A DNA stretch of 64,000 nt from JANOSH01 sp031415695 (lineage in GTDB: Bacteria; Actinomycetota; Acidimicrobiia; Acidimicrobiales; Ilumatobacteraceae): the NCBI GenBank assembly GCA_031415695.1, contig JANOSH010000038.1, forward strand, positions 1 to 64,000, written 5' to 3'. The position numbers were made by a program, and so were the translations under genes. Of the stretch, positions 16,599 through 23,985 are shown piece after piece (the stretch's first letter is position 1; each line of letters starts with the position of its first letter). The notes under the pieces are model-generated. The model saw nothing but the letters and a program-made list of their open reading frames with translations. It was not told where the DNA came from and ran no database searches.

Positions 16599-17491
16599 GC
16601 CGTCTCGCCTCCGTATCCAGGCCGAGCGGACGCAATGAGTAACGCGCCCGGAATCACTTCGAACGTGATCGGCAAGGGTGCCATGTACTCGCCATCGGCC
16701 CACACCGAACCGGCGGCTGCCCCCGCCAAACTCACCGTGCGCCCGCGAAGCAGGCTGACAACCGGATTGTGGCGGTGAGCACCAGAGAAGACCGACGGAA
16801 AGAAGCGAAGCAATTTGAGTCGCCCGAGCGGCCCAACAATGCAGACATCGAGCAGGCCATCGTTGGCCACGGCATCAGGACAAACGGCCATGCCGCCACC
16901 AAAGAACCTGGTGTTGCCGATAGCAATGAATGTTGCCTCGACCCGGTGGTCGACGCCATCGATGCCAACAATGAGGTTTTGGGGCGCCAAGCGGGGTAGC
17001 GCGGCCAACGTGGCCGCCTTGTATCGCGCCTCTCCCTTCAGCCACCCGATCGTGTTGGCCCGTTCGTTCACCGTTGCGGAAAAACCGGTGGTAGCGACGG
17101 TCAACGCCCAGCCAGCGGTGGAGTGCATGGCGTCGATAGGAACTCCATCGCCGAGAGCGTCGTTGACGGCAGCTTGGAGATCCGACAACGGCAGTCCGAG
17201 CGCCCGAGCGGCATCGTTGCCGGTGCCCGTTGCGATGATTCCCAGTACGACTGGGGTACCCGCTAGCGCCTGCACAATCCAATGCACTAGCCCGTCGCCG
17301 CCGACCGCCACTACCCGTGTGGCCCCATCGGCAACGGCCGACCGCACCGAATGTTCGGTGTGTTCTGCCGACGTCGCCCCAAGTTCGATCACCGTGTGTC
17401 CGGCAGCCTCGATGAGAGCACGAACGGTACGTACGGGAACACCGCCTCGCCCCGCCCTAGCATTGACGGCAAGGTGAACCGCTTCGGTCAT
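16586..17491 (-). CDS. Diacylglycerol/lipid kinase (YegS/DgkB family)
   Basis: A 301-residue DAGK-catalytic-domain protein. The nucleotide motif V-A-V-G-G-D-G is near residue 65 and the G-T-G-N-D-A-A-R motif near 88. A C-terminal beta-rich domain follows, ending in V-W-A-D-G-E. It would phosphorylate diacylglycerol or a related lipid. The gene starts 4 bases inside the end of the upstream HAD gene (ATGA overlap), so the two are one operon. Confidence 0.87.
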   Translation of the reverse strand: MTEAVHLAVNARAGRGGVPVRTVRALIEAAGHTVIELGATSAEHTEHSVRSAVADGATRVVAVGGDGLVHWIVQALAGTPVVLGIIATGTGNDAARALGLPLSDLQAAVNDALGDGVPIDAMHSTAGWALTVATTGFSATVNERANTIGWLKGEARYKAATLAALPRLAPQNLIVGIDGVDHRVEATFIAIGNTRFFGGGMAVCPDAVANDGLLDVCIVGPLGRLKLLRFFPSVFSGAHRHNPVVSLLRGRTVSLAGAAAGSVWADGEYMAPLPITFEVIPGALLIASARPGYGGETAQLG

Positions 17492-18153
17492 GTGCCGCGA
17501 GCGAGGTGCACGACGATGTCGAGCCCGCGTGGCTGGCCACTCGGTACCATCGGCAGGAGCAGCGTACGTACGCCTGCCGGAGCACCTGCGCCATCGTTGG
17601 CTGGGTTATCGCCCACCATCAATGCTTCGTCCATACCGACACCCAGTTCATCGCAGGCCTGGGCAAAGAGCAGCCCGTCGGGCTTGATCGAGCCACGCTC
17701 GTACGACAGCACATACGCATCGACAAACTGATCGATGCCGTGATAGCGACACAAGACCCGCAGGTCAAAGGCAACATCGGACACGACGGCCATCTTCACG
17801 CCCATCGCAGCAAGCTCGGCCATAACGCCCAAGACATCACTGTACGGGCTCCACCCCAGCGGGCCAGTTTCGTGGTCATACAGAGCGGCAGCAACGCCTG
17901 GGCATTCGGCATCGAGGTCGGCCCACAGGTCCAACCAGCACATGGCATGGAGCGGTGCGGATCGGTCTCGGCCCTTGGCGAGCTCGGCCGGCGTGCGGCT
18001 TGCTGCTCGTGCGGCTTCCCACAGTTCTGATGCGTCGGCAACATTCAGTGGACGGCCGTGGTTGGTCGTCCACTGAACTATGAAATCGACTGATGATGCG
18101 GTGTCGAACAAGGTGTGCCCGAAGTCGAACAACACGCCGCGGACTGGTCGCAT
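17488..18153 (-). CDS. HAD-superfamily hydrolase
   Basis: A 221-residue HAD phosphatase. Motif I reads LFDFGHTLFDT, with the usual second Asp replaced by His (D-F-G-H-T), as in several HAD subgroups. Motif II is A-V-V-S-D, the Lys is in SIKPDG, and motif IV is MVGDNPANDG. The substrate is unknown. It is coupled to the lipid kinase by a 4-base overlap and starts 5 bp after the isocitrate dehydrogenase stop, so it may be co-transcribed with icd. Confidence 0.82.
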   Translation of the reverse strand: MRPVRGVLFDFGHTLFDTASSVDFIVQWTTNHGRPLNVADASELWEAARAASRTPAELAKGRDRSAPLHAMCWLDLWADLDAECPGVAAALYDHETGPLGWSPYSDVLGVMAELAAMGVKMAVVSDVAFDLRVLCRYHGIDQFVDAYVLSYERGSIKPDGLLFAQACDELGVGMDEALMVGDNPANDGAGAPAGVRTLLLPMVPSGQPRGLDIVVHLARGT

Positions 18154-18157
18154 GGGG

Positions 18158-19381
18158 TCAGGCCATCTTTGCCTTGAGGCGACGGTCGATTGCGTCGAGG
18201 AAGTCTTCGGTGTTCAGGTATGGCGCGTCTTTCGAGATAAGGATCGACAGGTCTTTGGTCATCTCGCCCGCCTCGACGGCCTCGATGCACACGCTCTCGA
18301 GGGTCTCGGCAAATGCGGTGACGTCGGGCGTGTTGTCCATCTTGCCGCGATGCGAGAGGCCCTGGGTCCACGCGAAAATTGAAGCGATGGGATTGGTCGA
18401 GGTCTTGTTTCCCTTTTGGTGTTCGCGATAGTGACGGGTAACTGTGCCGTGGGCAGCTTCGGCCTCGACCGTCTTTCCGTCGGGCGTCATGAGTACCGAC
18501 GTCATGAGGCCAAGCGACCCGAAGCCCTGCGCAACGATGTCGGACTGCACGTCGCCGTCGTAGTTCTTGCAGGCCCACAAATAGCCGCCCTCCCACTTCA
18601 GGGCGCATGCGACCATATCGTCGATGAGACGGTGCTCGTAGGTGAGACCCGCTGCCTTGTATTGCTCGGCAAACTCCAGATCGAAGATGTCTTGGAAAAT
18701 GTCTTTGAACTCGCCGTCGTAGGCCTTCAAGATGGTGTTCTTCGTGGACAGGTACACCGAGACGTTGCGGTTGAGCCCATAACGGAACGACGCCCGGGCA
18801 AAGTCGGTCATGGAGTCACGGAAGTTGTACATGCCCATGGCCACCCCGCCGTCGTCGCCGTATTGGGCGATGGTCATCTCGGTTGGGGCGCTGCCATCGG
18901 CAGGGGTATAGGTCATGGTGACGGTGCCGGCGCCGGGCACCTTGAAGTCGGTGGCCTTGTACTGGTCGCCGTGGGCATGACGCCCCACGATGATGGGCTT
19001 GGTCCACCCTGGCACGAGTCGGGGGATGTTGGAGATGATGATTGGCTCACGGAAGATGACCCCACCAAGAATGTTTCGAATGGTGCCGTTGGGCGACTTC
19101 CACATCTTCTTGAGCTGGAACTCTTCTACTCGCTGCTCGTCGGGCGTGATGGTGGCGCATTTGACGGCCACGCCATATTTCTTGGTGGCCTCGGCCGAAT
19201 CGATCGTGACCTGGTCGTTCGTGGCGTCACGATTCTGCACACTGAGGTCGTAGTACTTCAGATCGATATCGAGGTACGGGAGGATCAACTTCTCTTTAAT
19301 GAAATGCCAAATGATTCGGGTCATCTCGTCGCCATCCATCTCGACAACCGGATTGACGACCTTGATTTTTGCTGTGGCCAT
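18158..19381 (-). CDS. icd: NADP-dependent isocitrate dehydrogenase
   Basis: A 407-residue isocitrate dehydrogenase of the eukaryote-like homodimeric NADP type, common in actinobacteria. Characteristic segments are VVEMDGDEMTRIIW at the start, S-P-N-G-T-I-R-N-I-L-G-G (substrate Ser/Arg loop), I-V-G-R-H-A-H-G-D-Q-Y-K, the metal Asp residues in H-R-L-I-D-D-M-V, and the NADP-contacting A-A-H-G-T-V-T-R-H-Y. The product is 2-oxoglutarate plus NADPH. ATG 19381 is preceded by GAGGAG at good spacing, so the longer in-frame opening at 19564, which would cross the divergent acyl-CoA dehydrogenase gene, is rejected. Confidence 0.95.
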   Translation of the reverse strand: MATAKIKVVNPVVEMDGDEMTRIIWHFIKEKLILPYLDIDLKYYDLSVQNRDATNDQVTIDSAEATKKYGVAVKCATITPDEQRVEEFQLKKMWKSPNGTIRNILGGVIFREPIIISNIPRLVPGWTKPIIVGRHAHGDQYKATDFKVPGAGTVTMTYTPADGSAPTEMTIAQYGDDGGVAMGMYNFRDSMTDFARASFRYGLNRNVSVYLSTKNTILKAYDGEFKDIFQDIFDLEFAEQYKAAGLTYEHRLIDDMVACALKWEGGYLWACKNYDGDVQSDIVAQGFGSLGLMTSVLMTPDGKTVEAEAAHGTVTRHYREHQKGNKTSTNPIASIFAWTQGLSHRGKMDNTPDVTAFAETLESVCIEAVEAGEMTKDLSILISKDAPYLNTEDFLDAIDRRLKAKMA

Positions 19382-19472
19382 AGCGGGCTCCTCAACTTGT
19401 ATTCGACTTGTCTTGAACGCTAGCTCAAAATCGGATTCTGTGCCGTTGGTCGCGGCGTCGTATGGTCGGGTC

Positions 19473-20588
19473 ATGGACTTCGCTTGGACGCCGGAACAAG
19501 AAGAACTACGCCAGCAGGCCCACGACTTCGCCCAAGATGCCGTTCGTCGGTATGGCCGGTCCAACGACAGCTGGATTAACGGCTACAACAAGCAGTTCAG
19601 TAAAGAGCTAGGAGAACGAGGCTGGATCGGGCTCACCTGGCCCACGGCCTTTGGCGGCGGCGGTCGCCCACCAATCGATCGGCTCATTATCGCGGAAGAA
19701 CTCATCGCCGCCGGAGCGCCCCTCGCGGCAAGCTGGTTCGCCGACCGTCAAATGGGTCCATCCCTCATCACGTACGGAACACCCGAACAGCAGGCCGACT
19801 TTTTGCCTGCCATGCTTCGAGGCGAAACCACCTGGTGTATTGGGATGAGCGAACCCAACGCTGGTTCCGACCTGGCCGCGCTGACGAGCAGCGCCATGGT
19901 CGATGGCGACGAGTGGGTGATAAACGGTCAGAAAATCTGGACAAGTTTCGCGGCCATGGCCGACTTTTGCTACATGATCTGCCGCACGTCGACCGACGGG
20001 CCCAAGCACCAAGGCATCAGCGAGATCATCGTTCCCATGAACACGCCGGGGATCGAGGTGCGTCCCATCAAGGACATGACGACCAACCGGCATTTCTGCG
20101 AAGTGTTCTTTACCGACGTTCGTGTGCCGAAGGAAAACCTGGTCGGTCAACTCGGTAACAGCTTCAAACAAACCATGAGCCAACTCGAACACGAGCGCGG
20201 CGGTATCGACCGCCTGGTGTCGAACCGCGCGCTGTACACGATGGCCATCGAGCGAGCCGACACGAGTGATCCGCTCGTACGCCAAGAAATCGCCAAACTC
20301 GAAACCGGGTATCGAATCGGTCGAATTCTGGTCGCCAGAGAAGTGCTGAAGCAGGCACCCGCTGGCTTCAGCGCCGCTACCAAGTGCTTTTGCACCGAGC
20401 ACCAGATACGGGTCGCCGACTTTGTCGCCCGAGTTTTCGGGGCCGAAGCAACGCTGTGGGACGACGTCGTAGGCGGCCTGCTGTATGCGCCGGGCTACAC
20501 CATCATGGGCGGCACATCCAACGTGATGCGCAACATTCTTGGCGAACGGGTACTGGGGCTGCCCCGAGAACCGACACCGAGATCGTAA
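19473..20588 (+). CDS. Acyl-CoA dehydrogenase
   Basis: A 371-residue FAD flavoenzyme of the acyl-CoA dehydrogenase family. The three-domain layout is seen: helical N-terminus (MDFAWTPEQEELRQQAHDFA), the middle beta domain with M-S-E-P-N-A-G-S-D-L-A and I-W-T-S-F-A contacting FAD, and a C-terminal helical domain ending with I-M-G-G-T-S-N-V-M-R-N. The segment usually holding the catalytic Glu before G-G-T reads Y-A-P-G-Y-T-I-M, so the base may sit elsewhere, as in several steroid or branched-chain members. Actinobacterial paralogues often act in steroid side-chain or branched acyl degradation. ATG 19473 matches the family start. Confidence 0.88.
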   Translation: MDFAWTPEQEELRQQAHDFAQDAVRRYGRSNDSWINGYNKQFSKELGERGWIGLTWPTAFGGGGRPPIDRLIIAEELIAAGAPLAASWFADRQMGPSLITYGTPEQQADFLPAMLRGETTWCIGMSEPNAGSDLAALTSSAMVDGDEWVINGQKIWTSFAAMADFCYMICRTSTDGPKHQGISEIIVPMNTPGIEVRPIKDMTTNRHFCEVFFTDVRVPKENLVGQLGNSFKQTMSQLEHERGGIDRLVSNRALYTMAIERADTSDPLVRQEIAKLETGYRIGRILVAREVLKQAPAGFSAATKCFCTEHQIRVADFVARVFGAEATLWDDVVGGLLYAPGYTIMGGTSNVMRNILGERVLGLPREPTPRS

Positions 20589-20651
20589 CGTTTCGTCAAG
20601 ATCGGTTCGTTCGTTCAGTGACTTTGCGACGCCGCCGATGAATGGGAGGTC

Positions 20652-21278
20652 ATGTCGCACCTCACCCAGGAAGCCGTTGCCGATTTGCGCCATGAGTTGC
20701 GCACGCCGCTGTCGGCTGTCATTGGGCTGACCGGGCTTCTGCTCGACTCGTCGTTGACAAGCGATCAGCGCAAATTGATCTCGGCGGTTCGAAGCGCAGG
20801 CGAACACTTGGCTGGCGTCGTTGACGTTTGCCCCGTACGCTCAGTAACCCACGGTGCTCAGAACACGTTCGCGATCGAGACTCTGGCATCGTCGGTCGTT
20901 ACGCTTTTCAGCCACGAGGCGGCCAGAAGGGGTCTGGCGCTGCGGCTCGTGACGGATGCGGGCACCGCCCGTCGCATTCTCGGGAACGCCACACCGGTTC
21001 GCCAAGTACTCATCAATCTCGTGTCGAACGCCGTGAAATTCACATCCGAGGGCGAGGTCGTCGTCCGGTTGTCACCGTCTCGCTGTGGTGTCAACGTCGA
21101 AGTTTCTGATAGCGGTCCCGGGTTTGACCCGACCGATATTGGACCCCGCACCGACGGCACCGGACGAGGGTTACGTATCTCGCAACAGTTGTTGATGAAC
21201 CTTGGTAGCGAGTTGATCATCACTGGTCTGCACGGTGTGGGAACGATCGTCCGGTTCGATCTTCCGGCTGCTGACTAA
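20652..21278 (+). CDS. Minimal soluble histidine kinase
   Basis: Only 208 residues: a HisKA-like dimerisation segment with the phospho-acceptor box L-R-H-E-L-R-T-P-L (about residue 15), directly followed by a complete HATPase domain with the N-box NLVSNAVKFT, the G1 box D-S-G-P-G-F-D and the G2 box G-T-G-R-G-L. There is no sensor, transmembrane or receiver domain, and no response regulator gene nearby. The N-terminus is short enough that signal input must come from another protein. ATG 20652 has GGGAGG about 4 bases upstream, which argues that this is the real start and not a truncated fragment. Confidence 0.8.
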   Translation: MSHLTQEAVADLRHELRTPLSAVIGLTGLLLDSSLTSDQRKLISAVRSAGEHLAGVVDVCPVRSVTHGAQNTFAIETLASSVVTLFSHEAARRGLALRLVTDAGTARRILGNATPVRQVLINLVSNAVKFTSEGEVVVRLSPSRCGVNVEVSDSGPGFDPTDIGPRTDGTGRGLRISQQLLMNLGSELIITGLHGVGTIVRFDLPAAD

Positions 21279-21304
21279 CCCAACCCGTTCGCTACAGTCC
21301 GAAC

Positions 21305-22300
21305 GTGGACTACGCCCGATTTGGCTCTACCGGCCTCACCGTTTCTCGATTGTGCTTAGGCACCATGACCTTCGGCTATCAGTGCGACGAACCAACAAGT
21401 GTGTCGATCCTCAACACCGCCTTCGAGAACGGCGTCACATTCATCGACACAGCCGACGCCTATCCGCTGGGCGGGCCACGTGAGGTTCTCGGCTCGACCG
21501 AGGAGATTCTCGGGCGATGGCTAGCCACCGTCGGACGCGACAACGTCATCCTGGCGACCAAGTGCTACTACCCATCGGGGCCAAATCGGTGGGACTTCGG
21601 CAGCAGCCGAAAGAACATCATGAGAGCCATCGATGCCAGCCTGCGTCGGCTCGACACCGACTATATCGACCTGTACCAACTGCACTCCTGGGATGCCGAC
21701 ACCCCCATCGACGAAAGCCTCGGCGCCCTCGACGATCTGGTGCGGTCAGGCAAGGTTCGCTACATCGGGTGCTCCAACTTCGTTGCGTATCAAATCGCTC
21801 GTTCACTCGGCCGCAGCGAGGTACTTCGGGCCGCGTCGTTCGTCAGTGTGCAACCTCGCTACAACCTGTTGTATCGCGAAATCGAGCGCGAGATGCTCCC
21901 CATGTGCCTCAGCGAGCGGCTAGCTGTTATTCCTTACAACCCTATAGCTGGGGGCATGTTGTCGGGTAAACACCGGTTCGACGACGGTCCAACACAAGGC
22001 AGTCGGTTCACGCTCGGAAATGCGGCCGAGCGGTACCAAGGGCGGTATTGGCGTGAGTCGTTGTTCAATACGGTCGCCGACCTCAAAGCGGTTGCCGACG
22101 AGGCGGGCATGAGCCTCGTGCAGATGTCAGTGGCGTGGACTCTTGCCAACCCAGCCATTACCGCTCCCATCATTGGTGCCAGCCGACCCGAGCAACTCGC
22201 GGAAAGTCTTGCCGCCGCGTCCGCGCCGCTCGACGCCGAACTCAAAGCGAAACTCGATTCCATGACCGCCCAGTATCGATTGGTCGAAATCAGCCGGTGA
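21305..22300 (+). CDS. Aldo/keto reductase
   Basis: A 331-residue NADPH-dependent TIM-barrel oxidoreductase. The catalytic Asp/Tyr appear in F-I-D-T-A-D-A-Y-P, Lys in LATKCYYP and His in D-L-Y-Q-L-H-S-W. The C-terminal cofactor segment is P-I-I-G-A-S-R-P-E-Q-L. It is most like the YajO/Gcy1-type AKR group. Translation starts at GTG 21305; the stop overlaps the GTG of the next gene by 4 bases. Confidence 0.9.
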   Translation: MDYARFGSTGLTVSRLCLGTMTFGYQCDEPTSVSILNTAFENGVTFIDTADAYPLGGPREVLGSTEEILGRWLATVGRDNVILATKCYYPSGPNRWDFGSSRKNIMRAIDASLRRLDTDYIDLYQLHSWDADTPIDESLGALDDLVRSGKVRYIGCSNFVAYQIARSLGRSEVLRAASFVSVQPRYNLLYREIEREMLPMCLSERLAVIPYNPIAGGMLSGKHRFDDGPTQGSRFTLGNAAERYQGRYWRESLFNTVADLKAVADEAGMSLVQMSVAWTLANPAITAPIIGASRPEQLAESLAAASAPLDAELKAKLDSMTAQYRLVEISR

Positions 22301-23067
22301 CCGAACCGGCACGCCCACTCCCACCGGGTTTGGGCAACGCCGGACTCGTCGAACGGGTCGGTGCCAACGTTCACCGCCCGCGACACCCAAACAGTTCGTC
22401 GGTCGAAGCGTTTCTCGTGCACCTTGCCTCGACCGGTTGCACCGACGCGCCAAGATTCATTGGTATCACCGACGACAACCGCCAAGCCGTTTCCTACATA
22501 CCGGGCGACACGGGCATTCGGCCGAACATTGGTGATCCTGAACTCTTGGTAAGTGTCGCGCAGCTACAGCGGCGATTGCACGACGCGTCGCTGGCGTTTG
22601 TGGTGCCGGCGCACTCGACTTGGGATACACAATTGTCGTCACCGTCACAAGCCAATTTGGTCTGTCACAACGACCTCAACGTCAACAACGTGGTAGCTGT
22701 TGGCACACTGGCCGTTGGTGCTATCGACTTCGACTTCGCCGCCCCATCTGACCCGCATTGGGATCTGGCCATCGCGCTTCGCCATTGGCTACCCGTCATC
22801 GACCCGAGCGATCGTCATGGCGATTGGGCCGACATTGACACGGCCGTGCGGTTCACCGCATACCTCGATGCGTACGGTCTATCGGTCGCGCATCGACCGC
22901 ACGTCGCCGCCCTGATCGGACAGTTTCTCGACCACGCGCTTGCGGCAATGCGGCGTAACGCCGCGGCCCGAAAACCTGCCTACGTCAGGGTGTGGGAGTC
23001 GGGGTACCCCGATGTCAACCGCCGTAGTCAAACCTGGTGGCAGCGCCAAATCCGCTCGCTTTTTTAA
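22297..23067 (+). CDS. Phosphotransferase-family (APH-like) kinase
   Basis: A 256-residue protein of the aminoglycoside/choline phosphotransferase fold. The catalytic loop reads V-C-H-N-D-L-N-V-N-N and the metal-binding Asp is in AIDFDFAAPSDPHWDLA. The N-terminal lobe is short and Gly-poor. It is likely a small-molecule kinase; there is no basis for calling it antibiotic resistance. The GTG start at 22297 is translationally coupled to the aldo/keto reductase. Its end overlaps the end of the convergent nurA-like gene by 53 bp. Confidence 0.8.
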   Translation: MTEPARPLPPGLGNAGLVERVGANVHRPRHPNSSSVEAFLVHLASTGCTDAPRFIGITDDNRQAVSYIPGDTGIRPNIGDPELLVSVAQLQRRLHDASLAFVVPAHSTWDTQLSSPSQANLVCHNDLNVNNVVAVGTLAVGAIDFDFAAPSDPHWDLAIALRHWLPVIDPSDRHGDWADIDTAVRFTAYLDAYGLSVAHRPHVAALIGQFLDHALAAMRRNAAARKPAYVRVWESGYPDVNRRSQTWWQRQIRSLF

Positions 23068-23983
23068 CGTCCTCCAGTGAGTTAGCCGCGTCGCGCAGGC
23101 TGCGGTAGAGCAGGCGGGCGTCGCCGAGACGATGTCGAAGTTGTCGTTCGAGTCCGGCGATTGGAAACAGGTTTTGCGGCGCTCTCGAGTCCTTGTGTGG
23201 TTGCGATGCAAAGCGCGGCAACACTGCTGCCGACTTGACCGCAAGACCAATCGCTTGTTGCGGCGTGAGTGACGCCGATGCCTCGATGCGAACGACGCCG
23301 GTCATTACTCCCCCACTTGGCCCAGGCAAACGCAAGTACCAGCTGTGCCTGGGAAAGTTCAGACCCGTAAGGAACACCGGCGTTCGTTCGCCTGGTTGCA
23401 GCGCAACCAACACCGCGGCCTGAGCGCCAGCGAGATAGCTGCGATGGTGGGTCTTCACTAAGCCGAGAACGTCGGCTTCGTGATCACGTCCTTTCAGCGG
23501 ACCATCGACAACAACCAACTCACCACCGCTCAGCTCCACCGCTTCACGAGCAACCGCTGTCTCGGTCGCCGCCATGGCATGTTGCAACGCCAAGGTGAGC
23601 TTGTCGGGTGCCGGAGACTCGGTGACGCATGCGCGCCAGTGACCGTGACGTGCATTGATGGGAAACAGGTCGGCTAACCCGGAGAACACGGCCCGATCGA
23701 CCATCACTGGTCCGAGCCGAGCTGGTCGATCGTCGCACAGGACCGCCCCCGCCGCCCACGACGCTGCCATGCCGGGGAAGTCGTCGACCCACACTCGCGC
23801 ATCGACGCGGCGAACCCCATCGACAAACACGACCGGTTCGAACAACCCCGGTACGGCATCGATGGTGTGCCAATCGTCCGGTGAAAACTCTACGTCGACA
23901 ACAGCCTCACCTTCGTCAACATCGCCCGATTGCTGATCGCTTATGCCGTAGCTCGGGTCCCACGGATCGACGACGAGTCGCAC
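23015..23983 (-). CDS. NurA-like nuclease (putative)
   Basis: A 322-residue protein, last gene of a herA-sbcD-sbcC operon. An early strand ends in F-V-D-G-V-R-R-V-D (Asp55, Asp61), the position and form of the first metal-binding Asp in NurA nucleases. A conserved-looking basic segment follows in the middle (LGLVKTHHRSYL). NurA is a 5'-3' exonuclease that works with the HerA helicase in DNA-end resection. The identification rests on the FVDG motif, the length and above all the operon; the sequence is divergent. GTG start at 23983, 2 bp after the sbcC stop. Confidence 0.6.
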   Translation of the reverse strand: MRLVVDPWDPSYGISDQQSGDVDEGEAVVDVEFSPDDWHTIDAVPGLFEPVVFVDGVRRVDARVWVDDFPGMAASWAAGAVLCDDRPARLGPVMVDRAVFSGLADLFPINARHGHWRACVTESPAPDKLTLALQHAMAATETAVAREAVELSGGELVVVDGPLKGRDHEADVLGLVKTHHRSYLAGAQAAVLVALQPGERTPVFLTGLNFPRHSWYLRLPGPSGGVMTGVVRIEASASLTPQQAIGLAVKSAAVLPRFASQPHKDSRAPQNLFPIAGLERQLRHRLGDARLLYRSLRDAANSLEDVKKASGFGAATRFDYGG

Positions 23984-23985
23984 GG

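Noticed and set aside
22297..23067. Aminoglycoside resistance gene
   Set aside because: Only the general phosphotransferase fold is visible; environmental genomes hold many such kinases with unrelated substrates.
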